DNA from: Lachnospiraceae bacterium
Lineage (GTDB): Bacteria; Bacillota; Clostridia; Lachnospirales; Lachnospiraceae
DNA: 57,257 bases
Direction of reading: 5' to 3'
Assembly (NCBI GenBank): GCA_014804445.1
Contig: JAAUZU010000023.1
Location: forward strand, 10,402 to 67,658
This document shows positions 41,805-50,692 of the stretch, piece by piece. Both the position numbers and the translations under genes were made by a program. Position 1 is the stretch's first letter; each line of letters begins with the position of its first letter. Under the pieces are notes generated by a model, which saw nothing but the letters and a program-made list of their open reading frames with translations, did not search any database and had not been told where the DNA came from.

Positions 41805-42878
41805 ATGCTGAATCGAAAACATATTGCAATGCCGGTAATCGGTATTTTCTGTATTACCTTGTTGTTGTCTGCCTGCGGAGCTGAAAAGGACAAGCCGCGG
41901 ACACTGCAACAGACAATTCCCATATACAAGACGGAAGAAGAATATCAGGCACAGCTCGGAGAAACAGCACCTTTGTTTGAAAGTCATCCGGACGACTACA
42001 TTGTCCATCAGTGGCCAGAAGAACAGACAGGTATCAGCAGGCCCTATGGCATTTGTGTGGTGGATGATTATGCATATGTCTGTGATTTTGACAATTCCTG
42101 CATCGTAAAGCTGGACATGGAGGGAAACCCCGTTGCTTCTTACGGCGAACAAGGTACGGAAGAAGGCAATTTTTCAAATCCGACTGCCATCACCTGCCAT
42201 GACGGACTGCTTTATGTACTTGACCAGGGAAATTACCGTGTGCAGATATTTGACATGGAAATGAACTATCAGCGGGAAGAATCCTACAAACCGGTTACAT
42301 TTCAGCCAAGAGATTATCTTCAGGATATAGCTGTTGATAAAGATGGAATCATTTTTCTGAGTGTTTGGACAAATGCGAACACTTATGCAGTTTATTATAT
42401 TTCGGATGAACGCCTCATGGCAGTGAATCCGCGCATTAGCGGCTGTCTGGCAGAATATCAGGGTGAAATTTATGCCATGAATACCTTTGAATATTCTACA
42501 ATTCTATCTAACGGATCTACGAGCCTGGGAGCTACGTACATGAGCATGGGCGCAAATTTTTTCCTGAAATGCACACCGGCAGGGCTGGAACAGCTTGCAG
42601 AGCTGCCTTATAAGTATACCCCTTCCGATTTCTGCATCGTGGACGACATGATTTATGCCATTTCCCTGCACGGCTATGAGCGCCAGATAGACCGCATTAC
42701 CATGGATGGCCAATTGGATTCTGCCGTCCATGTTTTTGAGACATCACCGGAGCGGGACTGGTCTAAAGTCACTGTAGAACCCACAACCTTTCCCTTCTAC
42801 CTTGATGTAGTCGATGACGACCATATATACGCTGTCGATTCTTTATGGAAAACCATCTACTATTTCGAAAAACGATAA
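41805..42878 (+). CDS. NHL/propeller-like lipoprotein
   Basis: A 357-residue lipoprotein with lipobox LLSAC. The mature part looks like a six-bladed beta-propeller of NHL type: RPYGICVVDDYAYVCDFDNSCIVKLDMEGN, then NPTAITCHDGLLYVLDQGNYRVQIFD, then YLQDIAVDKDGIIFLSV. The domain usually binds proteins or ligands. The ATG at 41805 has GGGAGG 7 bp upstream. It opens a four-gene set with two FtsX-like permeases and an ATPase. Confidence 0.82.
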   Translation: MLNRKHIAMPVIGIFCITLLLSACGAEKDKPRTLQQTIPIYKTEEEYQAQLGETAPLFESHPDDYIVHQWPEEQTGISRPYGICVVDDYAYVCDFDNSCIVKLDMEGNPVASYGEQGTEEGNFSNPTAITCHDGLLYVLDQGNYRVQIFDMEMNYQREESYKPVTFQPRDYLQDIAVDKDGIIFLSVWTNANTYAVYYISDERLMAVNPRISGCLAEYQGEIYAMNTFEYSTILSNGSTSLGATYMSMGANFFLKCTPAGLEQLAELPYKYTPSDFCIVDDMIYAISLHGYERQIDRITMDGQLDSAVHVFETSPERDWSKVTVEPTTFPFYLDVVDDDHIYAVDSLWKTIYYFEKR

Positions 42879-42923
42879 CAAGGAAAGCGTAATGGCAAAT
42901 ATCAGGAAAGAAAGGTTACAGGC

Positions 42924-44009
42924 ATGAAGCATATTTTGTGTTCACTATATCATCATCGACTTCTGAATACCGTCGTCGTTGTGACTATCGCAATCGGCTT
43001 AATGTTTCCGCTTGCTATTTTATCTTCCATCAGCTTTATGTTGGACAATGTGGCACTGTGCAGCTACAAAGACCCCCAAAACCGTATCGTCACGAACTGC
43101 ATGAGCGCTTATCAGACACCTGAGCAATTGGATGAATGGCTGGTAACGGACGAAGTTATAAACTACGGTTATTTTGCCTATCGAGGCAGTGTCCTGCATG
43201 TTTCAGAGGGAGGTATCTCCCTGTGCGGCGTCTCAGGAATTACACAAAGCTATCTGGATTTGGAAGGATACCGGTTAGAGTCCGGCAGACTTATCACCGC
43301 AGATGAGTACAAAAATGGTGCACATGTCTGCCTGGCGAAGTCTGACTCTGGTACAGCCGTCGGAGACTCTTTTTCTCTCTTAGGTGTTGATTATGAAATC
43401 GTGGGACTGATTAGTATGCCAAAGCTTTACGGTACCGTTGCCGTTCCATACCGCTGCATGGAAGAGCTTGCTGCAGGAAGTAATATGCAGTTTTGCTTTT
43501 CCTTTCAGATGAGCAGCAGTGAAGCTGCAAACCGGTTCCGTTCTACCAGTCTTGATTTTGCGGACAGTATAGTGAATTTTGGGGTGGGTGACGAAATCAA
43601 TGCGCCTTATATTGCATCGATCCAGTCGCGTATCAGCGAATTTCTCAAATTAAGCAGTATCGTTATTTTTGCCGCACTTTTCAGCATTCTGTTTATTTTA
43701 ATGGGCAAGGTTTTTGAGGAACGTTATCTGATTGGACTGCGAATAAGCATGGGCGCAACCGGAACAAAAATTTATTTTGATCTTTTGTTGGAAAACGGTA
43801 TTTTGATATTATGCGCGCTGCTGTTGGACTTGTTATTCTTTCCCATTGTAATACGCTGCTCACGGGTAGTATATGGCTACCCCTCTGCGTGGATGCTTGC
43901 CTGTATAGCAGCGGCTCTTATTGTCATTGTAGCGGCCGTCTCGGGCATCATCTATATTCAAACTGCAAAGCGGACAACGCCTGCCACTCTGCTGAAGGAG
44001 GAAGTGTAA
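42924..44009 (+). CDS. FtsX-like ABC transporter permease (first)
   Basis: A 361-residue membrane protein: one N-terminal helix (about 14-36), a large extracellular MacB_PCD-like region (about 40-245), and three C-terminal helices (about 250-272, 290-315, 325-348), including ISMGATGTKIYFDLLLENGILI. This is the MacB/FtsX permease layout. The next gene encodes a similar protein, and the two probably form a heterodimer with the ATPase at 45308. Confidence 0.9.
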   Translation: MKHILCSLYHHRLLNTVVVVTIAIGLMFPLAILSSISFMLDNVALCSYKDPQNRIVTNCMSAYQTPEQLDEWLVTDEVINYGYFAYRGSVLHVSEGGISLCGVSGITQSYLDLEGYRLESGRLITADEYKNGAHVCLAKSDSGTAVGDSFSLLGVDYEIVGLISMPKLYGTVAVPYRCMEELAAGSNMQFCFSFQMSSSEAANRFRSTSLDFADSIVNFGVGDEINAPYIASIQSRISEFLKLSSIVIFAALFSILFILMGKVFEERYLIGLRISMGATGTKIYFDLLLENGILILCALLLDLLFFPIVIRCSRVVYGYPSAWMLACIAAALIVIVAAVSGIIYIQTAKRTTPATLLKEEV

Positions 44010-44011
44010 GC

Positions 44012-45268
44012 ATGGATTATTCATTACGCAAGGCATGCCGGATGATTTGGCTGAACAAAGGAATTTATCTGCTGCTTCTGATTGAAGTAGCAATTGGCAT
44101 GTTCTTGTTTTCTTATTGCCTGAACACAACGATGTCCTGTGACGATACTGTGCGTAAAATTGATGAAGGCATTGGAACTGATGCGGTACAACTTGTCTGT
44201 TATATGTCGGGCACCACCTACCAGCCGGACGGTTTTTCTGTGTCCGCTGATATGATAGAGTGGCTGCGAAACCAAACAGACGCTGAAGGGCTCGTCATTC
44301 AATATCTCCCCTATGTACAGAATATGCTCAGCTTTGCAGATACAGGAGAAAATGCCGAAATTTACCTTCTTTTTGCCGATGAAAAAAGCGCCGCCACTCT
44401 TGGCGTTTCTGCCATTCCGAAGGAAGGATATATTGGCAGCGGCGCGGCAGCACACCTGCAGCACTACAACTCACTTTCAACGCAAGATAATTATTTTACT
44501 TTTTGGCTTTCCTCGCTTACCTTATCCGAAGATACCCTCGCCTTTGGCGATGAATGGAACTGTTCTCTTGACCTGCTTTTACCAATGGATTCGGACTTAG
44601 AAAAACAAACTATAAGTTTTTCGTATGGAAGCGTATCTACAGAAGAACAAATTTCCCTGTCAGACTGCATTGTGCTTCCTCTTGAACAGATGGGCGCGCT
44701 TGCACACGCACAGGGCTTAAGCGGACAGACTGTAGTTCAGATTTTTTTGGAGGACTGGAGCGGCAATTGGAAGCTGTTCATAGATTTTGTGAAAGAGTTG
44801 AAAGATGCCAATGCAGATTATAACTATTCGCTGACGCAGCAGTCCGTTGAGCTTCACGATGGTGCAGAGGATATCATGATTCCTTACCGCCTGTCGCTTT
44901 GGGTAGGCATTTCCGTACTTGCCATCACAACAAGCGGCATGATAGGCATATTTATTTTAATTCTTCATAAACGGGAAAAGACCAACGCAGTCTCTGTGGC
45001 ATGTGGTGCAACCTATGGGCGGTTGTTTACGGAACTGCTTACAGAGACCGGCAGCGTCATTCTCATAGGAACCTGTATCGGGCTTATCTGCTCTGTTCCG
45101 GCAGTACTGCGGGTACAGATTGCCGTACTTGCCATGAAGGGAACCATGCATGTGGAAGCTGTTTTATGCTGTCTTGGCATTGCTGCTTTTTCAACCCTTT
45201 CCATCTGTGGAATCGCCACGTTGATTGTAAGCGGCAGACAGCTTGCCGAAGTATTGAAAGCGTCATAG
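44012..45268 (+). CDS. FtsX-like ABC transporter permease (second)
   Basis: A 418-residue membrane protein with the same layout as its neighbour: N-terminal helix (about 14-36), extracellular domain to about 285, and three C-terminal helices. The segment KTNAVSVACGATYGRLFTELLTETGSVILIG lies between the first two of these. The frame is open upstream to 43811, but that part overlaps the preceding gene; ATG 44012, behind GGAGG, begins MDYSLRKACRMIWLNKG, the usual start for this family. Confidence 0.9.
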   Translation: MDYSLRKACRMIWLNKGIYLLLLIEVAIGMFLFSYCLNTTMSCDDTVRKIDEGIGTDAVQLVCYMSGTTYQPDGFSVSADMIEWLRNQTDAEGLVIQYLPYVQNMLSFADTGENAEIYLLFADEKSAATLGVSAIPKEGYIGSGAAAHLQHYNSLSTQDNYFTFWLSSLTLSEDTLAFGDEWNCSLDLLLPMDSDLEKQTISFSYGSVSTEEQISLSDCIVLPLEQMGALAHAQGLSGQTVVQIFLEDWSGNWKLFIDFVKELKDANADYNYSLTQQSVELHDGAEDIMIPYRLSLWVGISVLAITTSGMIGIFILILHKREKTNAVSVACGATYGRLFTELLTETGSVILIGTCIGLICSVPAVLRVQIAVLAMKGTMHVEAVLCCLGIAAFSTLSICGIATLIVSGRQLAEVLKAS

Positions 45269-45307
45269 ACACGCCCTGATTTTATACATATAGAAATGGA
45301 GATTGTT

Positions 45308-46006
45308 ATGGAAGAATGTCTGGTATTAAAAAATATTATGAAACGCTACGAAAGTGGTAAAGGAAAAAACCGGAATATGACGGAAGCGCTCAAAGGCGTG
45401 AGTCTAAGCATCGCACAGGGTGAGTTTGTCGCTGTTACGGGACGCTCCGGTTGTGGTAAGAGCACACTCCTCAACATTATGGGCGGAATGGACCGGCAGA
45501 CCTCCGGTGAATACTTATTCCGCGGAGAAAAAATTGACGATATGAATGCACGCGCGCTGGCACGCTTTCGAAATCAGAGTATCGGGTTTGTATTTCAGGC
45601 ATTTTATCTTGCAAAAGAACTGACTGCGGCAGACAATGTCGCTATGCCGCTTGGCTATGCACATGTGCGCAGCCGCGAGAGAAAACAACGCGCAGAGGAA
45701 GCGCTTACCGCAGTCGGACTCGGCACAAAATTTCATGCGCGCCCTTCACAGCTTTCGGGCGGCGAGCAGCAGAGAGTAGCGATTGCACGCGCCATCATCA
45801 ATCACCCTGCCGTACTCCTCGCAGATGAGCCGACCGGAAATCTTGACTGTGAAAATGGGCAGAAAATCATGAACTTGCTGCATCGGCTTCATGACGATGG
45901 ACTGACAATTGTGATGGTCACGCACGATCTTGCGCTTGCTGAGCAGGCAGACCGCATTATCTATATGGAAGACGGCAGGCAGAAAAACATCTCCCACAAG
46001 TCCTAA
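45308..46006 (+). CDS. MacB/LolD-like ABC transporter ATP-binding protein
   Basis: A 232-residue ATPase: Walker A GRSGCGKST, Q-loop GFVFQAFYL, signature LSGGEQQRVAIARAI, Walker B VLLADEPTGNLD and H-loop MVTHD. This is the type that drives FtsX-like permeases (antimicrobial peptide export or lipoprotein release). The ATG at 45308 has GGAG 6 bp upstream; the one at 45296 has none. Last gene of the lipoprotein-permease-permease-ATPase operon. Confidence 0.95.
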   Translation: MEECLVLKNIMKRYESGKGKNRNMTEALKGVSLSIAQGEFVAVTGRSGCGKSTLLNIMGGMDRQTSGEYLFRGEKIDDMNARALARFRNQSIGFVFQAFYLAKELTAADNVAMPLGYAHVRSRERKQRAEEALTAVGLGTKFHARPSQLSGGEQQRVAIARAIINHPAVLLADEPTGNLDCENGQKIMNLLHRLHDDGLTIVMVTHDLALAEQADRIIYMEDGRQKNISHKS

Positions 46007-46007
46007 C

Positions 46008-47384
46008 CTAAGAAATAACCTTATGCTCCAGCCACTTCTTACTGAGAAGACGGCAGGTAAAGATAACCGCCCTGACGCCCCAGTCCGTAAACATGCCAAT
46101 CCAGACTGCCATTGGTCCGAAGTGGAAGGCCTTTACCAAAAATACGCACAGACTGACCCTGCATATCCACATGGAAGCCGTGGATACCAGCATGGAAAAC
46201 TTAACGTCTCCGGCCGCTCTCATGCCATATGCCGGAACAAAGGACAGTACCCATAAAAGCGGCTTAAACAGCGTTATCCATCCCATCATATACAGGCAGA
46301 GTGCGGCGCTCTCCGGCTCCATTGCGCCAATCTGCGTTATCGGGTGGGCAAGTGCATATACCAAAAGACAATTTATGATGATACCGATTTCTGCAAACAA
46401 CGTCAGCCTGCGCACATAATATACCGCCTCATCCTTTCTGCCCGCTCCCATGCACTGGCCAACCACCGTCATCAGACCGATGCCAATACCTGCTGCAATG
46501 ACGCCGTTCTGCGTTTCCATAATATTTGTCATTGCCTGTGCCGCAATTGCACTTGTTCCCATGGTGGAGACCGTTGACTGGATTGCAAGCTTTCCAAACT
46601 GGAACATACTGTTTTCTACACCGGAGGGTACGCCCACCGCCAGTATTTTTCCTATCAGATATTTATCGGGACGAAGCTTTCTGTAATGGCTTACACATAT
46701 CATCTGTCCCGGTTTCCGCAAAAGTAAAAGCACCATCACTGCGCTGAACACTCTCGAAACGAGCGTTGCCACAGCCACTCCTGTCACTCCCATTCGAAAA
46801 ACCCAGATAAACAGGGCGTTGCCGCCTATGTTGATAAAGTTAGAGGTTATGGATATCAGCATCGGGCGTTTTGCATTTCCCTGCGCACGGTAAACTGCCG
46901 CGCCCCCGTTATAGAGTGCAATAAAGGGAAAGGAAAGCGCTGTATAGAAAAAATAAGTGACGCCTGCCTCCATGACGTCCGCTTCCACGGAACCAAATAT
47001 CAGATGCAGAAGCCCTCTGTTAAAAACAAGACAGATTATGGCAATTATTGTCGAAATCACAAAGATAACCAGCAAAACCTGTCTGGCCGCCTGATTTGCC
47101 GCTTCCTCATTCTTTTTGCCGATATACTGGGAACAGACAATGCAGCCCCCTGCCGCCAGTGCAGCGAACGCCTGAATCAGCAATATATTGATGGAATCAA
47201 CCAGCGAAACCGCAGACATAGCCGCCGGACCTACATTACTCACCATCACAGTATCGACCGTCCCCATAAGGGAATTTAAAATCTGCTCAATCATAAGCGG
47301 AAACAGCAGCGCCCGCAGCATAACACCGCTGAAGATATGCTTCTCTTTCAATTTTATCTTATCCTCGTTTCTCATATTTCTCAT
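46008..47384 (-). CDS. MATE-family efflux transporter
   Basis: About 458 residues with twelve predicted helices in two MatE halves: LLFPLMIEQILNSLMGTVDTVMVSNVG near the N-terminus, and GVPSGVENSMFQFGKLAIQS with GIGLMTVVGQCMGAGRKDEA in the second half. Exports drugs or metabolites using a Na+ or H+ gradient. The frame continues to 47558, but a promoter at 47389-47418 rules out that part. Starts at 47384 or 47375 are possible, both without a clear ribosome site; 47384 would make the message nearly leaderless. Ends 1 bp from the convergent ATPase gene. Confidence 0.88.
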   Translation of the reverse strand: MRNMRNEDKIKLKEKHIFSGVMLRALLFPLMIEQILNSLMGTVDTVMVSNVGPAAMSAVSLVDSINILLIQAFAALAAGGCIVCSQYIGKKNEEAANQAARQVLLVIFVISTIIAIICLVFNRGLLHLIFGSVEADVMEAGVTYFFYTALSFPFIALYNGGAAVYRAQGNAKRPMLISITSNFINIGGNALFIWVFRMGVTGVAVATLVSRVFSAVMVLLLLRKPGQMICVSHYRKLRPDKYLIGKILAVGVPSGVENSMFQFGKLAIQSTVSTMGTSAIAAQAMTNIMETQNGVIAAGIGIGLMTVVGQCMGAGRKDEAVYYVRRLTLFAEIGIIINCLLVYALAHPITQIGAMEPESAALCLYMMGWITLFKPLLWVLSFVPAYGMRAAGDVKFSMLVSTASMWICRVSLCVFLVKAFHFGPMAVWIGMFTDWGVRAVIFTCRLLSKKWLEHKVIS

Positions 47385-47388
47385 AGTA

Positions 47389-47418
47389 ATTATACACAAC
47401 CCTCTATGCTTATGCCAA
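47389..47418 (-). promoter_or_regulatory. promoter of the MATE gene
   Basis: Minus strand TTGGCA (47413-47418), 18 bp, TATAAT (47389-47394). The predicted start point falls at or beside the first plausible ATG. Confidence 0.55.
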
Positions 47419-47451
47419 TAAGAGATTACATAAAAGGTAATTTTCAGAATA

Positions 47452-47480
47452 TTGACACGACCCCGCGCGCTTGCTAAAAT
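47452..47480 (+). promoter_or_regulatory. promoter of the hybrid kinase-GH5 operon
   Basis: TTGACA (47452-47457), 17-bp GC-rich spacer, TAAAAT (47475-47480) preceded by TGC. Confidence 0.8.
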
Positions 47481-47537
47481 GATAATATCTATAGTATCAA
47501 ACTGGTAAACACAATAATTACTCGGGAGGAAATTGAT

Positions 47538-50500
47538 ATGTATCATTGCCATATCCATTTCTATTTAACAGGTCATCATAACAAAAATTTTGAAATTATC
47601 AGGGAAATGCCCCCTCTTGCACAATTTACGCATACTTTTTCTGAAAGCGATACCCCGGAAAAGGCTTTGGCGGATGAGGCAGATATGATTTTTGCTTATT
47701 TACATGACATGCATGTACAGGAAACTCTGCAGACATTGTTATCTTATAAAAGTAAAACTGCAGAAATCATTTTGCTTGCCGACAAAGAGCAGGTTGCCCT
47801 TTTGACAGATTTTCTGCCGGAAATAAAGGATATATGGATAAATCCCCTGTCAGAAGATGAAATCCGCTTCCGCTTCTTAAGGTGGCAGCAAACCTGCAAA
47901 ATGAGCAAAGATTTTTGGGAAACCAGCCATTATTTTGACGCTACCATCAACCATATCCCCAACCTTATATGGTATAAAGATAAGAATGGCATCCACGAAA
48001 AGGTAAATGACAGCTTCTGCAAAACCGTTAACAAAACCAAAGAGCAGGTAGAGGGACGCGGACACGCCTATATCTGGGATGTGGAACATGACGACCCTGC
48101 ATGTATTGAATCGGAACGGGAAGTCATGCAGAAAGAGGAAACCTGTGTCTCCGAAGAAATCATCAAAACCAAGGACGGCACACGGACACTTATGACTTAT
48201 AAATCCCCCTTGTATGACTTGGACGGAAGCGTAATGGGAACCGTGGGCGTGGCGATTGATGTCACACAGGAACAACTTTACAAACGGGAACTCCTGCAGA
48301 AAAACCATACCTTAGAAACCATTTTTACTACCATAGACTGCGGCGTAATCTGCCATTCATTAGATGGCACCCAGATACTCAGTATAAATCGGGCTGCACT
48401 CAAAATTCTCGGCTACGAGTCAGAAGACGATCTGGTAAAGGAAGGCTTTGACATGTTTGCCGCCTCTGTCATGGAAGAAGACCGGACAAAGCTTCGGGAG
48501 TCCATTCAGGAATTAAAAAAAGAAGGCGACAGCGTCAGCGTAGAGTACCGCGTACAGCACGAGGACGGCGAAATACTGCATGTTATGGGCAACGTCAAGC
48601 TCCTAAAGGAAAATGGCAGGTTATTTTATCAGCGTTTCCTTTTAGACTGTACCGCTCAAAAACTGCAGGAAAAGAAGAATGAACGCCGCCAGATAAGGCT
48701 GCTTCAGGCATTAAGCATAGACTACAATATTGTCTACTTTATTAACCTTAATACGGGCATGGGCTTCCCGCTTCAGGATAAAAACGGAAAAATCATTAAT
48801 TCTGCATTTAGCGAAAGTATATCTCTTCAGGAAAACATTGAGCTTTACGTACAGAACTCCGTCCATGAAGATGACAGGGAAATGTTCCGGAATGCTGCTT
48901 CTCTTGACAATTTGAAAAAAGAACTGTCAGACAAGAAACTATACTGCGTCAATTACCGCGTTTACAAAAACAATGAGATAAAATATTATCAGATGAGAGC
49001 CGTGTATGCAGGTACATGGGATGAGGATTACGGAATTCTTTTAGGTTTCCGCAATGTCAACGAGGAAATCCGAAATGAAATGGAGCAGAAAAATCTGCTT
49101 GAGGATGCGCTCCTGCAGGCAAACAGGGCAAGTAAAGCAAAAAGCGTATTCCTCTCTAATATGTCACATGATATCCGCACACCGATGAACGCCATTGTGG
49201 GCTTTACGACACTGGCGCTGAATCATATTGACCGACAGGAACAGGTGGAAGAATATCTCAAGAAAATTAAGTCGTCGGGAAATCATCTGCTGAGCCTGAT
49301 TAATGATATTCTGGATATGAGCCGTATCGAAAGCGGCAAGATGCATCTGGAGGAAAATATCTGCAGCCTGCCCGATATTCTCCACGGACTGCGCAACATC
49401 CTGCAGGCGGATGTTCGTGCAAAGCAGCTTGAACTTTACATGGATACCATAAATGTCATGCATGAAGAGATTTATTGTGACAAACTGCGGCTGAATCAGG
49501 TTCTTTTAAATCTGCTCGGCAACTCCGTTAAATATACAGGTGCGGGCGGTACTGTCAGCATGCAGGTTACGGAAAAACCCGGCGCGCCGGCAGGCCACGC
49601 TAACTATGAATTCCGCATCAAGGATACCGGTATCGGCATGAGTGAGGAATTTGTAGCCCACATTTTTGAGCCCTTTGAGCGAGAAAAGAACAGCACACTC
49701 AGCGGAATCCCGGGAACCGGTCTCGGAATGGCAATCACCAAAAACATCGTAGATATGATGAACGGCACGATTGAAGTAAAAAGCAAACAGGGTGTAGGCA
49801 CCGAGTTCATCGCATCTTTTACCTTCCGCTTAAATTCCGAAGTCAAAGCTCTGCAGGATATACCGGAATTAAAAAATTGCAGGGCACTTGTAGTGGATGA
49901 CGATTTTAATACTTGTGACAGCGTTACCTACATGCTGAAGCAGCTTGGCATGCGCGCAGAATGGACATTATCAGGTGAAGAAGCCTTGCTGCACACACAT
50001 CAGGCGGCCGCACAAAAAGACAATTACAATGTATACATTATTGACTGGCTGCTGCCCGACATGAATGGCATCGAAGTGACCCGCAGAATCCGCGAAGAAG
50101 CGGGCGACAATGCGCCAATTATTGTGCTGACAGCTTACGACTGGTCTGATATTGAAAATGAAGCAAGGGAAGCCGGTGTCGCAGCGTTTTGCGGCAAACC
50201 GCTGTTTTTGTCCGAGCTAACCTCTTGTCTCCATTCTGTCTTAAATACAAATGAAGAAAACGACAGCAACGCCGACCAAAAATCAAGAAAGCTTCATACC
50301 GGACGTATCCTGCTTGCGGAGGATAATGAACTGAATCAGGAAATCGCCGTAGAAATTTTAAGCGAGGCAGGACTGTCGATAGAGGTTGCCTGCAATGGGC
50401 AGGCTGCTGTGGATATGCTGAAGCAATCTGTCCCGGGATATTATCGGTTAATTCTCATGGATGTCCAAATGCCGGTTATGAACGGTTATGAAGCGACAAA

Positions 50501-50675
50501 GGCAATCCGTCAGTTAGAAAACAAAGAATTGGCTTCCATTCCTATTGTGGCAATGACAGCCAATGCCTTTGAAGAGGATAAACGGGAAGCGATTGCCTGT
50601 GGAATGAATGGTCATATAGCAAAGCCAATCGATATCAATAAGCTGTTCGAATCCATGGATGAGATATTACTTTAA
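47538..50675 (+). CDS. hybrid sensor histidine kinase with PAS and two receiver domains
   Basis: A 1045-residue soluble protein. The first 115 residues resemble a degenerate receiver. PAS-like domains follow at about 130-250 (NHIPNLIWYKDKNGIHEKVN), 255-375 and 385-510. Then come HisKA with H544 in NMSHDIRTPMNAI, HATPase (about 590-770, NSVKYTGAGG, DTGIGMS, GTGLGMAI), receiver 1 with D836 (IDWLLPDMNG), and receiver 2 with D975 (LMDVQMPVMNG). No membrane helix and no DNA-binding output, so it must pass the phosphate to, or be read by, another protein. GGAGG lies 8 bp before the ATG. The GH5 gene follows after 17 bp. Confidence 0.94.
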   Translation: MYHCHIHFYLTGHHNKNFEIIREMPPLAQFTHTFSESDTPEKALADEADMIFAYLHDMHVQETLQTLLSYKSKTAEIILLADKEQVALLTDFLPEIKDIWINPLSEDEIRFRFLRWQQTCKMSKDFWETSHYFDATINHIPNLIWYKDKNGIHEKVNDSFCKTVNKTKEQVEGRGHAYIWDVEHDDPACIESEREVMQKEETCVSEEIIKTKDGTRTLMTYKSPLYDLDGSVMGTVGVAIDVTQEQLYKRELLQKNHTLETIFTTIDCGVICHSLDGTQILSINRAALKILGYESEDDLVKEGFDMFAASVMEEDRTKLRESIQELKKEGDSVSVEYRVQHEDGEILHVMGNVKLLKENGRLFYQRFLLDCTAQKLQEKKNERRQIRLLQALSIDYNIVYFINLNTGMGFPLQDKNGKIINSAFSESISLQENIELYVQNSVHEDDREMFRNAASLDNLKKELSDKKLYCVNYRVYKNNEIKYYQMRAVYAGTWDEDYGILLGFRNVNEEIRNEMEQKNLLEDALLQANRASKAKSVFLSNMSHDIRTPMNAIVGFTTLALNHIDRQEQVEEYLKKIKSSGNHLLSLINDILDMSRIESGKMHLEENICSLPDILHGLRNILQADVRAKQLELYMDTINVMHEEIYCDKLRLNQVLLNLLGNSVKYTGAGGTVSMQVTEKPGAPAGHANYEFRIKDTGIGMSEEFVAHIFEPFEREKNSTLSGIPGTGLGMAITKNIVDMMNGTIEVKSKQGVGTEFIASFTFRLNSEVKALQDIPELKNCRALVVDDDFNTCDSVTYMLKQLGMRAEWTLSGEEALLHTHQAAAQKDNYNVYIIDWLLPDMNGIEVTRRIREEAGDNAPIIVLTAYDWSDIENEAREAGVAAFCGKPLFLSELTSCLHSVLNTNEENDSNADQKSRKLHTGRILLAEDNELNQEIAVEILSEAGLSIEVACNGQAAVDMLKQSVPGYYRLILMDVQMPVMNGYEATKAIRQLENKELASIPIVAMTANAFEEDKREAIACGMNGHIAKPIDINKLFESMDEILL

Positions 50676-50692
50676 TTTTTAAGGAGGTTATA

